A stretch of 61,196 nucleotides of DNA from Candidatus Roizmanbacteria bacterium RIFCSPLOWO2_01_FULL_41_22 (GTDB lineage Bacteria > Patescibacteriota > Microgenomatia > UBA1406 > GWC2-37-13), in assembly GCA_001789805.1 (NCBI GenBank), contig MGAR01000001.1, forward strand, positions 1 to 61,196. Reading direction: 5' to 3'. The notes beneath the pieces are model-generated. The model had not been told where the DNA came from. It made no database searches and saw only the letters and a list, made by a program, of their open reading frames with translations. The position numbers and the translations under genes were made by a program. How positions within the stretch are numbered: position 1 is the first letter of the stretch; each line of letters starts with the position of its first letter. Below, piece after piece: positions 8,116-16,570 of this stretch.

Positions 8116-8928
8116 CTATTTAACTACTGTTTTAATTGTTTGTGTAATTATTTCAAATATCTGATCCATCGTATTCTCTTCACCAGAGAGATGATCCCAC
8201 AATTCAGAAGCAAGTAAAACTTCGTCGTAGGAAAAATATTTCTTAAACTCAATAAGATAATTAAAGAATCGCTCTTTGTTGTAACCTGTTGGAGAATCTG
8301 ACGTTGGATCGAAAGGGAAACCAACGTAATATTTAATATCTTTACTTGGATGAAGTAATTTTAAAGCTGCTTTTGCATATAGTATTTTCTGTTTTTCTCC
8401 TCTTCCTTCTCCGGCGTTAGGTCTGACCGACTTTAATTCTATGCCTTCTATAAAATCAGTCTCTTCTCGGAAATTATCAACCGTGAAACCTAGAGCATCT
8501 ACTTCTCTTTCTAAATTATTAATTTTAAATATTAAATTATTTTCTCTTACTAGATCAGGTTTGTATTTAATATTCGATTTTAATTCTCGAATTATTGTCT
8601 CTATATTGCTCGCTTGAGCTTCTTTTACCCTTAATGTAAAACCGCTTGAATATTTCCTTTTATATCCGCCTGAAAGAATATGAGCCAAGGCTTCAAAACC
8701 ATTGCCTAATGAAGTGCTTAATCCGTGTAGCCAACTAGAGATTGCTACTAAATAGGCTGTTGGAACTTTTATCTGTTTTAACTGTTTCTCGAATGCTTTT
8801 AGAATTAAATCGTGAAAGGGTGCGTTTCGATTCTGAAAGTCAATCGGAGGAAAACTATCCGTTCGAGAAATTAAAATATCCTTAATGACTTCGCTAATCA
8901 TATCTTTTTTTTCTTTAGATATTGCCAT
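8116..8928 (-). CDS. Type II restriction endonuclease (TdeIII/MjaII-like)
   Basis: Predicted restriction enzyme of the PD-(D/E)xK fold. 270 aa. The active site is visible as Asp144 (EREVDALGF) followed by Glu164-Leu-Lys166 (EGIELKSVRP), a D...ExK arrangement. The segment SWLHGLSTSLGNGFEALAHILS (split at about 65-86) is what I associate with the TdeIII family, whose characterised members cut GGNCC; that family call comes from memory of the motif and is moderate. It lies 20 nt downstream of a methyltransferase gene in the same direction, the standard arrangement of a restriction-modification pair. Lysine- and isoleucine-rich composition sets it apart from nearby housekeeping genes. Confidence 0.7.
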   Translation of the reverse strand: MAISKEKKDMISEVIKDILISRTDSFPPIDFQNRNAPFHDLILKAFEKQLKQIKVPTAYLVAISSWLHGLSTSLGNGFEALAHILSGGYKRKYSSGFTLRVKEAQASNIETIIRELKSNIKYKPDLVRENNLIFKINNLEREVDALGFTVDNFREETDFIEGIELKSVRPNAGEGRGEKQKILYAKAALKLLHPSKDIKYYVGFPFDPTSDSPTGYNKERFFNYLIEFKKYFSYDEVLLASELWDHLSGEENTMDQIFEIITQTIKTVVK

Positions 8929-8948
8929 AATAAAGTATCAAAATAATA

Positions 8949-10529
8949 TTATTGGTTTTTCAGATGAAAAATAATTTCAGAATACGGTGATTTATCTCGT
9001 TCTGTCCTATTTAATACTGGCCGTTTAAATTTATTGACAACTTTTAGGCCAGCTCGCATAGCAATTGTCGGATATAAGTTATATTTATCATTAGCCACTA
9101 CGAAAAAATCAAAATCGTCTACACAATACTTTTTACAATTAATTAAAACTTTCGAAACGCCCTCAATATAGGAATTTTGCGCTTCGCTTCCTTGTCCTTT
9201 ATAAAGCGGCCCTATTTCCAGTTCATCTTGTCTTTTAAATCCAAAAAGGTCGTAGGCGTACGCATGCTGCTCATGATAATCTATCTGTCCAACATAAGGG
9301 GGTGATGTAAAAATTCCTTTTATCTTGTGTCTCTTTAGATGTCCATAAAATAAGTGATTGCGTTTTTGAATTTCTTCAAACAAATCCACTGTTCTTGAAT
9401 CAGCCGCTATTATCGAGAAAAAGGAATTTGTTTTGAGTTTATCATAATACTTTAGTCTAATTAGACTATCTAATGCATAACGTTCAAACCAGTTCTTAAT
9501 AGAAAATAATGGCTTACATATTTTTTTATGCTTATGACAATAATAAGTTGTAATTTGTGGTTTAACTAATGTGGCTAGATCAGAATGTGTGGTTGCGCGA
9601 CAAGACCTAATTGTTCTGCTTAAAATAATTGCAAGGGCTTTTTTACTTGTAATATCTTTAATTTTTTTTATCTGGCTAAATGCAAAATCAATTTCATTTC
9701 GGATATTTTCGATATACCACTTGTCAAGAAAAGTATTTTCCTTATTTTGTTTTAATTTAATATTATATTTCTTAACGAGTTTCTCGTATATTTGAAAAAA
9801 TTCTATTTCTTTTTGCTTGGCATAATCCCCCTCATCGATTAATTCGTTCTGAACTTTATATTTGTATTCGGGGCTAGGAAAAAACTTATTATTAAAAATC
9901 GATAGTTGGTATTGTAACTCGCTGTCAAACTGATCAATTTTATTATCGGATTCAAAGTTTAAAATGGTGGACTTAATGTCTGAAATATCTTTTTCAAGCG
10001 TATTAAAATTATAATCAAGCATTTTTACCTCTGTTATTAGGCAATTAAATCTGGATATATCTATTCCAATGGAGTGCATTCCGATTTCTTTTGCCTGTAC
10101 TAATGTTGTACCTGAACCGGCAAACGGATCAAGTATAATATCGCCCTGCTTGAAATAAATTTCTTTTTTAAAATCATCTACGTGGTCATCGATGAAGTAT
10201 TTGACAAGTTGAGGAATAAATTTACCCTTATAAGGGTGCAAACGGTGAACGTGTTTTGTCGTATCTTTCTCGCGTAAATTATCGAAAGATAACGCCCAAT
10301 TTAAATCATCTCCTAGTCTTTTTTTCCAATTGATTTCTCTTTTACCAAAATATGAGTTGTAGTAATTTTTTAGATCGTTGATATCCACATAAATAGAATT
10401 GCCTCCATTATATTTTTTTACTTTACCATATTGCACTAAATATGAGATATTAGATTCATTGATATCCCGTTTAAGTAATTCGCTCGCCCATTGGCTTGCT
10501 TCTTTTATAGTTATAAGTTGTTGACTCAT
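8949..10529 (-). CDS. Type II DNA methyltransferase (m4C/m6A type) with N-terminal helix-turn-helix
   Basis: SAM-dependent amino-methyltransferase protecting DNA from the neighbouring endonuclease. 526 aa: an N-terminal excisionase-like DNA-binding region (about 5-58, TIKEASQWASELL, IYVDINDLKNYY); a conserved 'HRLHPYKGKFIPQLV' block (95-109); SAM-binding motif I DPFAGSGTT at 134-142; and catalytic motif IV TSPPY at 408-412. Motif I precedes motif IV with about 265 residues between, which would hold the target recognition domain, an alpha-like order. TSPPY suggests cytosine-N4 or adenine-N6 modification. The ATG at 10529 lies 9 nt after TGTTATGAT. Confidence 0.85.
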   Translation of the reverse strand: MSQQLITIKEASQWASELLKRDINESNISYLVQYGKVKKYNGGNSIYVDINDLKNYYNSYFGKREINWKKRLGDDLNWALSFDNLREKDTTKHVHRLHPYKGKFIPQLVKYFIDDHVDDFKKEIYFKQGDIILDPFAGSGTTLVQAKEIGMHSIGIDISRFNCLITEVKMLDYNFNTLEKDISDIKSTILNFESDNKIDQFDSELQYQLSIFNNKFFPSPEYKYKVQNELIDEGDYAKQKEIEFFQIYEKLVKKYNIKLKQNKENTFLDKWYIENIRNEIDFAFSQIKKIKDITSKKALAIILSRTIRSCRATTHSDLATLVKPQITTYYCHKHKKICKPLFSIKNWFERYALDSLIRLKYYDKLKTNSFFSIIAADSRTVDLFEEIQKRNHLFYGHLKRHKIKGIFTSPPYVGQIDYHEQHAYAYDLFGFKRQDELEIGPLYKGQGSEAQNSYIEGVSKVLINCKKYCVDDFDFFVVANDKYNLYPTIAMRAGLKVVNKFKRPVLNRTERDKSPYSEIIFHLKNQ

Positions 10530-10538
10530 GATGACTAC

Positions 10539-10567
10539 ATCATAACATCAGTTATTTTTAAAGTAAA
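10539..10567 (-). promoter_or_regulatory. Promoter of the restriction-modification operon
   Basis: Minus strand TTTACT (10567-10562), 17-nt spacer, TATGAT (10544-10539) with an upstream TG (extended -10). The methyltransferase ATG follows 9 nt later, implying little or no 5' leader. Confidence 0.6.
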
Positions 10568-10690
10568 CTACCTATGTCTATCAAATACGATATTTTAAAA
10601 AGAACCTAAAATGATTTTCCGTTTTACCACTTCTCAAACAAAACGAAAGGATATGCTGATTATTTAAAAGCCAAAAGTAATTGGAGATGC

Positions 10691-11167
10691 TTATTGTTCG
10701 AGAATTTTGGCTAGTTGCGACTTTAACTGCCCAAAATCTTGGTAAAGAATAACCGCCAGTCCGGCTTTTTTGGCGGCCTGGATATTTGTAATCTCATCGT
10801 CGATATAGATTATTTCAGCATGCCCCTTGTTTAATTTTTTAGCGATAAATAAATAGGCTTCCGGTTGTTTTTTATCAAGCTGGTATTCTTCTGCTGAAAA
10901 AATATTATCAAAAATCAATCCGATTTTTTGCCTTACTTCCGGTGCACTTTGGATTGTCCCGGTAGTAAAAACATTAATCAAATATCTATCTTTTAAGGAT
11001 GAGTAAAGATCGAGTATATCCTCATTGAACTCGAAATAGTCGAAAAAGTTAAACGGTGTTGTAGCTTCCAGTAATTCTTTATAAAGGCCATTAAGCGTCC
11101 CTGTGTAATTTTTATCTTTCGGATTGAATATCACCCGCGAAAAATCGGAAAGGATAGTAGTTAACAT
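10691..11167 (-). CDS. HAD-superfamily hydrolase
   Basis: 158 aa. HAD motifs are recognisable: motif I SDFSRVIF with the nucleophile Asp, motif II FTTGT, a motif III lysine around LDKKQPEAY, and motif IV IYIDDEITNIQAAKKAG. The usual second Asp of DxD in motif I is Ser (DFS), so classic phosphatase chemistry is not assured and the substrate is unknown. Two nearby ATGs exist (11173, 11167). I choose 11167 because a TATAAA box lies 8 nt upstream of it, matching the spacing at neighbouring genes. It is a stand-alone gene in the island between the RM operon and a MNT/HEPN module. Confidence 0.8.
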   Translation of the reverse strand: MLTTILSDFSRVIFNPKDKNYTGTLNGLYKELLEATTPFNFFDYFEFNEDILDLYSSLKDRYLINVFTTGTIQSAPEVRQKIGLIFDNIFSAEEYQLDKKQPEAYLFIAKKLNKGHAEIIYIDDEITNIQAAKKAGLAVILYQDFGQLKSQLAKILEQ

Positions 11168-11175
11168 AAGCATAT

Positions 11176-11181
11176 TTTATA
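11176..11181 (-). promoter_or_regulatory. -10 box of the HAD gene
   Basis: Minus strand TGGTATAAA (TG-N extended), with TATAAA at 11181-11176, 8 nt before the ATG at 11167. A TTCGCA hexamer lies 17 nt upstream as a possible -35. Confidence 0.5.
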
Positions 11182-11287
11182 CCACTCTTTGTTGATTTTG
11201 CGAACATAAGTTGAGCAGAAATCAAGACCGTGTTTTGTAGGCTATCCCACGAGTATTCGATATTATCGCTGAAAGATTGAATATTTT

Positions 11288-11317
11288 TTGCAATTTCATC
11301 TGAAAACGGTATATAAT
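11288..11317 (+). promoter_or_regulatory. Promoter of MNT/HEPN module 1
   Basis: TTGCAA (11288-11293), 18-nt spacer, TATAAT (11312-11317); the ATG at 11326 follows 8 nt later, a leaderless arrangement. Confidence 0.65.
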
Positions 11318-11325
11318 AGTGTCAT

Positions 11326-11622
11326 ATGACAAATACCCAAAATACTGTAGAACAATTAGTACATGACATAAAGATTGTTCTTAAAACTCATCCCGTTAAA
11401 AGAGCGTCACTTTTTGGTTCATATGTAAGTGGGGACAATAAAACTACAAGCGATGTTGATTTATTGGTTGAGCTGGAGAAAGGTAAAAGTTTACTTGATC
11501 TCATTGGATTACAACAAGACCTCGAAGAAAAATTAAATAAAAAATTTGATGTAATAACCTATAACTCAATCATTCCTCTTCTTAAAAGTTCTATATTAAA
11601 GAACCAACTTAAAATCTTATGA
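11326..11622 (+). CDS. mntA: MNT-domain nucleotidyltransferase antitoxin (module 1)
   Basis: 98 aa minimal nucleotidyltransferase. The signature GSY (SLFGSYVSGDNKT) is followed by the metal-binding SDVDLLVE. In the HepT-MntA type VII toxin-antitoxin systems this protein inactivates the HEPN toxin by adding AMP residues to it. The next gene, a HEPN protein, overlaps by 4 nt (ATGA), a sign of translational coupling. The family is clear; that this pair is an active TA system is inference. Confidence 0.85.
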   Translation: MTNTQNTVEQLVHDIKIVLKTHPVKRASLFGSYVSGDNKTTSDVDLLVELEKGKSLLDLIGLQQDLEEKLNKKFDVITYNSIIPLLKSSILKNQLKIL

Positions 11623-11948
11623 GAAAAGACCCTCATGTTTTCATCGAACATATAAAAGACAGCATCCGGAAACTTGAAGAATACACAAATGGTATTAGTA
11701 AAGAAGACTTCTTGATTAATCAACAACTTCAGGATGCCGTAATAAGACGTCTTGAAGTCATTGGTGAAGCCGTAAGAAATCTGTCTGATGAATTTAGGGT
11801 ACAAGTTCCTGACATTGAATGGAAAAAAATAGCAGGTATGAGAGATTTTCTAATCCATGAATACTTTGGAGTTGACTTAGATCTAGTTTGGGAGGTTATA
11901 GAGAAAGATATTCCCGGTTTGAAAAAAGAGTTACGGAAAATTGCCTAA
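11619..11948 (+). CDS. hepT: HEPN-domain toxin, HepT-like (module 1)
   Basis: 109 aa all-helical HEPN protein (DUF86/HepT type). The RNase motif R-x4-H is present as RDFLIHEYFG near residue 85-94, preceded by the typical LEVIGEAVRNLS helix and IAGMRDFLIH. HepT proteins are ribonucleases or tRNA-cleaving toxins neutralised by their MNT partner, encoded here immediately upstream with a 4-nt overlap. The gene is intact. Two other MNT/HEPN pairs occur in the window. Confidence 0.85.
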   Translation: MRKDPHVFIEHIKDSIRKLEEYTNGISKEDFLINQQLQDAVIRRLEVIGEAVRNLSDEFRVQVPDIEWKKIAGMRDFLIHEYFGVDLDLVWEVIEKDIPGLKKELRKIA

Positions 11949-12049
11949 CTTTTTGTTCTAAGCCTGCCATGCTATTTCCCCGAATAATACCTTTATCCTA
12001 AATCAATTTGTCCACTTCGTTTTAGAACCTATGCTTGTAAAACAGAGAT

Positions 12050-12424
12050 TTATTTACTTCTCCAGCTCTGAATTTCAATTATATTTCCCTCTGGATCGGT
12101 AACATAAATAAAAGTTAATGTCCCGCTTTTAAATTCTTTAATTGCTAACTCGCCTAATTTCCTGCCTCGGTTTTGTAACACTTTATTTGTTACCTCTGCC
12201 CGAGTCCCTTTTTATTGGCTTTTGCCGATGTCTCGCTAGTAATTATTTCCGCGTATTGAAAAAGTTCAAGTGTCGGCCCATTATCATAATCCGGGCAACT
12301 TAAGAATTATCGCTCTTAATTTGGCGTTTTTTACTCCGGTGCCATCTTTAGTTCCGCCGTAAATAGTTACGTGACACTCTACGCCCATGAGCAGTCGAAA
12401 AAATAATAAATGTAGATTTAGATC
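12050..12424 (-). pseudogene. VOC/glyoxalase-family protein, multiply frameshifted
   Basis: Three minus-strand frames together read as one VOC protein. From about 12424/12388: HLLFFRLLMGVECHV...LRAIILKLP; after a shift near 12290: YDNGPTLELFQYAEII; after another near 12212: LGELAIKEFKSGTLTF then VTDPEGNIIEIQSW and stop at 12050. The closing DPEGNxIEIQSW is the family signature. At least two frameshifts, and loss of the usual start and of the central segment, make it non-functional. It fills much of the otherwise empty spacer 11949-12584. Confidence 0.75.
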
Positions 12425-12461
12425 CTTAGAACTACCCTAAAACTCCTTCTTCAAAAAAAAC

Positions 12462-12470
12462 TGGTATAAT
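12462..12470 (+). promoter_or_regulatory. Extended -10 upstream of the 544-aa gene
   Basis: TGGTATAAT at 12462-12470 with no good -35. The likely start codon is 115 nt downstream with a GGAG Shine-Dalgarno (about 12572-12575), so unlike most genes here this transcript would have a real leader. Confidence 0.5.
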
Positions 12471-12584
12471 ACATAAAAAATGCGTATTTTCCCTTAAGAA
12501 TATGTATGCTATACGCTACTTTTTGATTGTATTTTAAGCTGTTATTTGTTCTCGAATCTTATGGTACGGTTGGAGAGTTTGAAT

Positions 12585-14219
12585 ATGAAAGAACTTTTTA
12601 GGCGAAATTTAATGCCAGGAGCCTTTGTCGAGCCGCAATTCTCAAATATTCCCGGACGGGAAGGCGATATTCGAGGAGCATTAATGAAATTGGGATGTGA
12701 TTATGCCAGATGGTTAGGCGAAGACAGCCGATTAGGCAAACCGTATTTAGATCAATTAAGAAAAGATCTCCTTCATGGAGCCTACTTAGGCGAAGTACCC
12801 ATTCCTGAAAGTCTTTACGACAGCCAAAAAAATGCTCTTACGCAAATTATAGGCCATACCTTACCAAACGGCTTGGGACATGCCCGGGTTGAGGCAGCAA
12901 TAGCGTTTGCAGCTAAGATACTTGGTTTCCAAACAGACGTCAACAGAGTTGGTGAACTCGACTATCAGGAAGCCCCTACACCAAAAACCAGTGAGTTTGA
13001 GAAAGCGCTTTTTGATAAATACGCTAATGAGTCGTTAAAGGAGGCCGAAGCCAAAGGAATGGTGACTGATTTAGAAAAATTTAAGGAAGGTAGATATGCA
13101 TATACTCCGTTAATTGAGACACTAAGAAGAATATTTCCTAGACAATATCACGACTTACTCCATGGTCGTCAAAGCAACTCAAAAGAAGAAATAAATCGTT
13201 TAAGGCGTCTCGCAAAAATCTTATTTGGAAAAGAATATCGTCAATATCTCCGCTCACTTGCTAGTAACCCGAGTATAAATAAGGTTACTCATATTATTCC
13301 TCATCCATTTTTCATTCCGCTTATTCCGGAAGAATTTAATGCCGTAGTAGTGACCACCGATGCTATTGTCGCCAGTGATTGGTATACAGACGCTCACCCC
13401 TTATTTATTGAAAGCAAAACTGGAAAACGTAAACTGATAGAATTCTGGGGAGATGGTGCAGCTGACAATGTTACAGTACTTGAAGGCTTTCCCGCGCTAA
13501 CTGGGGTTTATCGAGTCGAAGAACTTACCAAACGGCGACAAAATGCATTAGAAAATTCACAAGGTTTAAAACCGATGCTGGTATTGACTGCCAGCGGTAT
13601 TGCTCCGGTACAACTGAGTGCATTTAAAAAGACAGTTAAGTCATCTTTAGAGTTGATTCGAGCTGAGGATATGAGTATTGTTATTCAAGCCGGCTATGGC
13701 AAACTGGGAAAAATTGCTTTTGACCAATTAAAAAAATATATTGATGAATTAGAAGTAAATGATAGTTCACTTATAGGGAAAATATTGGTTCATTGGGCGC
13801 CCGAGTCAGCCGGAGCAGTTGATTTTTTTGAGGTAATGAGCCATAGCCTCGCGCCTTTGGTGCTGAATGTCAAAGGTAGCGAAATGGCCAGAATGGCCGC
13901 CAGTATAAACATTCCTTTTATCCCGACCGGTGTTGTCGGAGTTCAGGAAATCTATAATCTCTATACCAGTCTACTTCCGGAATCAGCCGCTCCGGTATTT
14001 CTTATTCCGGAAGTCTATGATCAATTGGAGAGGGAATTACGAAAGTTATTAACTCAAGCTGAATTTACTGAAATTGAAAGCGCACTCAAGGAGGCGAAAT
14101 GTGATGATTTTGAAACTGCTTTTAACCGCTCGCTCGAATATATAAAAAGCGGGGAAATCACCCCACGCGACAGGAGTGCGGTTTTACAGATTCTTTCAGC
14201 TGCTGTTTCCAAAAATTAA
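12585..14219 (+). CDS. Protein of unknown function, possible GT-B-like C-terminal half
   Basis: 544 aa from the ATG at 12585 (MKELFRRNLMPG), chosen because GGAG lies 9-10 nt upstream; a TTG at 12546 would extend it without an SD. I do not recognise the N-terminal half. The C-terminal half alternates strands and helices: THIIPHPFFIPLIP, then MLVLTASGIAP, IVIQAGYGKLGK, ILVHWAPESAG, and MARMAASINIPFIPTGVVGVQEIYN. The last resembles the nucleotide-binding end of GT-B glycosyltransferases of the MurG/diglucosyl-DAG type ('aEal..glP.il.p..gqE..N'). No signal peptide or membrane helix. It sits between two decayed genes and is probably acquired DNA. The enzymatic role is inference only. Confidence 0.55.
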   Translation: MKELFRRNLMPGAFVEPQFSNIPGREGDIRGALMKLGCDYARWLGEDSRLGKPYLDQLRKDLLHGAYLGEVPIPESLYDSQKNALTQIIGHTLPNGLGHARVEAAIAFAAKILGFQTDVNRVGELDYQEAPTPKTSEFEKALFDKYANESLKEAEAKGMVTDLEKFKEGRYAYTPLIETLRRIFPRQYHDLLHGRQSNSKEEINRLRRLAKILFGKEYRQYLRSLASNPSINKVTHIIPHPFFIPLIPEEFNAVVVTTDAIVASDWYTDAHPLFIESKTGKRKLIEFWGDGAADNVTVLEGFPALTGVYRVEELTKRRQNALENSQGLKPMLVLTASGIAPVQLSAFKKTVKSSLELIRAEDMSIVIQAGYGKLGKIAFDQLKKYIDELEVNDSSLIGKILVHWAPESAGAVDFFEVMSHSLAPLVLNVKGSEMARMAASINIPFIPTGVVGVQEIYNLYTSLLPESAAPVFLIPEVYDQLERELRKLLTQAEFTEIESALKEAKCDDFETAFNRSLEYIKSGEITPRDRSAVLQILSAAVSKN

Positions 14220-14235
14220 TTTTAATACCTTTTGA

Positions 14236-14652
14236 TACCCGCCGCAACCGCAAGATCAAATCCTCAACAATCGCGACTTTATCCGCCTTTGTCTGCCCCA
14301 ATTAAATCAGATCAAAAAAGTTGCAGAAGAAAATAATTACTACGATATGACGCCTGACAACGATTTTATCGTCGATGAGCTGCCCGGTCTAAAAAATATC
14401 TATCTGGCTGGTGGATTCTGCGGCACCGGCTTTAAATTTGCACCGATTATCGGCCGCATACTGGCTGAACTGGTTTTTCGCAAACAAACAATTTACGATA
14501 TCCAACGCTTCCGAGCCAGTCGATTTGGAAAAATTACTGATTTTACGATTCTTAAATCGGTACCGATGTATAAAAATTTTATTTTTCCCCGTAATTGGAA
14601 ATACTTAAAAATGGGTGTCGATGCCTTGATGCTACATAAAAAACTGCCATGA
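14236..14652 (+). pseudogene. C-terminal remnant of a FAD-dependent oxidoreductase (sarcosine oxidase/DAO type)
   Basis: An open frame of 138 codons whose core, NNYYDMTPDNDFIVDELPGL and AGGFCGTGFKFAPIIGRILAE, matches the C-terminal FAD-binding/substrate region of monomeric sarcosine oxidase-like enzymes (family pattern 'YTMTPDxxFxID ... GFSGHGFKFAPxxG'). The N-terminal Rossmann domain with GxGxxG, about 250 residues, is missing: the frame is closed by a stop at 14233-14235. No sensible start precedes the homologous region. I infer a 5'-deleted gene. Confidence 0.75.
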
Positions 14653-14673
14653 AACGGTGAGCTATTTTTTCTA

Positions 14674-14702
14674 TTGAACAATTGTCCACATGAGTGTAAG
14701 AT
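14674..14702 (+). promoter_or_regulatory. rarA promoter, leaderless architecture
   Basis: TTGAAC (14674-14679), 17-nt spacer, TAAGAT (14697-14702); the rarA ATG begins 6 nt later at 14709. Confidence 0.65.
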
Positions 14703-14708
14703 GAGATT

Positions 14709-15914
14709 ATGGATATACCACTTGCTGAAAGACTACGTCCAAACAAATTGGATGAATTTGTCGGCCAGGAGAATCTGGTCGGTCGCGGTAAACCAATCCG
14801 CCGGATGCTGGAGACGGGCAATATACATTCGATGATTTTCTGGGGGCCGCCTGGAAGCGGAAAAACTACCTTGGCCAGGCTAATTGCCCATTATACCAAA
14901 GCGCTGTTTGTTCCTTTTTCTGCCGTGACAAGCGGTGTGGCCGAGGTGCGAAAAATGATTTCTGAGGCGGACCAGCGTAAAAAATTCTTCCAGCAAAATA
15001 CGATTCTTTTTATCGATGAAATTCACCGCTTTAACAAAGCCCAGCAAGACGCTTTCCTGCCGGCGGTAGAGCAGGGCGTGATCACCTTAATTGGCGCCAC
15101 TACCGAAAACCCTGGTTTTGAAGTCAATGCACCTCTAATCTCTCGCTCGCACGTGTACGTGCTGTCTGCCCTTTCAGACGACGACATAGTCACTATCGCC
15201 AAACGAGCGACAGCCAGGTATAAAAAAATTACTTTTGAACCTGACGCCCTTAAACACATTGTCAAACACGCTAACGGCGATGCGCGAACAGCTATCAACG
15301 CTATTGAGCTGGCCGCTTCAATCAGTAAAACTATTACTCTAAAAGTAGCTGAGGAAGCCCTGCAAAGAAAGGCGGTGTTTTATGACAAAAAAGGCGATTT
15401 TCATTACGACACCATCTCCGCATTTATCAAAAGCATGCGCGGTAGCCAGCCTGATGCCACCCTGCATTATCTTGCCCGGATGATCAAATCCGGAGAAGAC
15501 CCGCTGTTTATTGCCCGCCGGATGGTGATATTTGCCTCAGAAGATGTGGGCAATGCCCAGCCCACTGCCCTGGTCCTGACAACCGCCTGTATGCAGGCCG
15601 TGCATATGGTGGGAATGCCTGAAGCTTCACTTATCTTAGCCCAAACCGCTACATACTTGGCCACCGCTAAAAAATCCATCGCCTCAACCATGGGCATAAG
15701 TGAAGCCTTGAGTGACATTGATGAAGAGCGCCTCGATCCCATTCCTCTTCACCTGCGAAATCCGGCGAATAAAGTGATGAAAAAATTGGGCTATGGAAAA
15801 GGCCACGTGCGCTATCCTTGGCTTGAAGAAAAAAACTCATCGGCCAAAATTGAACAGGAATATCTGCCTGATAACCTTAAAGGTAAAAAATATTACCACC
15901 CCGACTGGAAATGA
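14709..15914 (+). CDS. rarA: Replication-associated recombination protein A (RarA/MgsA, AAA+ ATPase)
   Basis: AAA+ ATPase acting at stalled or broken replication forks. 401 aa: N-terminal PLAERLRPNKLDEFVGQ, Walker A GPPGSGKT (46-53), Walker B FIDEIHRFN (about 101-109), sensor 1 IGATTENP, arginine-finger region SRSHVY, then the MgsA/RarA C-terminal domain (ISAFIKSMRGSQPDATLHYLAR, ARRMVIFASEDVG). Full length for the family. It is the first clearly conserved housekeeping gene after the accessory island. Confidence 0.95.
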   Translation: MDIPLAERLRPNKLDEFVGQENLVGRGKPIRRMLETGNIHSMIFWGPPGSGKTTLARLIAHYTKALFVPFSAVTSGVAEVRKMISEADQRKKFFQQNTILFIDEIHRFNKAQQDAFLPAVEQGVITLIGATTENPGFEVNAPLISRSHVYVLSALSDDDIVTIAKRATARYKKITFEPDALKHIVKHANGDARTAINAIELAASISKTITLKVAEEALQRKAVFYDKKGDFHYDTISAFIKSMRGSQPDATLHYLARMIKSGEDPLFIARRMVIFASEDVGNAQPTALVLTTACMQAVHMVGMPEASLILAQTATYLATAKKSIASTMGISEALSDIDEERLDPIPLHLRNPANKVMKKLGYGKGHVRYPWLEEKNSSAKIEQEYLPDNLKGKKYYHPDWK

Positions 15915-15947
15915 CTGTAAAAGCAGTAAGACAGATGACGGTTATTG

Positions 15948-16559
15948 TTAAAACTTTTCCGGAAATCTTGATCTTAAGGTAATCGCATTCTTATCCCTGT
16001 TTGAAATAATCATCCGCTCTTTCGGTATCGGCCAAGGTATCTGTAAATCGGGGTCAAAAAGCGAAATTACCTGATCATCTTTTTCATCACGGTTTTGATA
16101 AAGTTTATCAACAAAATAAAGATAGTCCATCGGACCTTCCATTACGCACATCGAGTTGCCAATCCGTGCCGGAATAAATAAAGAGCCATCTAATGCCTCG
16201 CGATCAAAGCCTAGCATAAAATATTCTTTTTTCCCGAAAGTCGGTGATTCCGGCCTCAGATCAACCAAAGCGCAAAAACATTTGCCGTTGGTCACTGTCG
16301 CATATTTATTCCAGTCTTCGGAATGAATGCCACGCACCACACCGGTTGAAGACCTTGACTGATTGATTTGTTTGACCGGAAAGGGATGGCCGATCACTTT
16401 TTCAATTTCAGGCATTCGGGCTAGTTCGGAAAAAAATCCTCTTTCATCGCGATTAGTTGTGTGTTTGACATAAAAAAGACCATTGATAGCGGTCCGAAAA
16501 ATATCTTGTTCGTACAGCAACTCCTCCGCTGGTTGATAAAGAATTTGTTGCATATACAT
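15948..16559 (-). CDS. dTDP-4-dehydrorhamnose 3,5-epimerase-like protein (RmlC family)
   Basis: Cupin-fold sugar-nucleotide epimerase or relative. 203 aa: the catalytic-base region is RGIHSEDWNKY (about 76-86), with family segments TNGKCFCALVDLRPESPTFG and FIPARIGNSMCV. RmlC proteins convert dTDP-4-keto-6-deoxyglucose to the L-rhamno form for cell-surface polysaccharide. No rmlA, rmlB or rmlD lies in this window, so the exact substrate is inferred from family. Eleven nt separate it from the riboflavin kinase gene upstream. It would fit as a precursor supplier for the glycosyltransferase operon 3 kb away. Confidence 0.75.
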   Translation of the reverse strand: MYMQQILYQPAEELLYEQDIFRTAINGLFYVKHTTNRDERGFFSELARMPEIEKVIGHPFPVKQINQSRSSTGVVRGIHSEDWNKYATVTNGKCFCALVDLRPESPTFGKKEYFMLGFDREALDGSLFIPARIGNSMCVMEGPMDYLYFVDKLYQNRDEKDDQVISLFDPDLQIPWPIPKERMIISNRDKNAITLRSRFPEKF

Positions 16560-16570
16560 AAAAAAATAGT

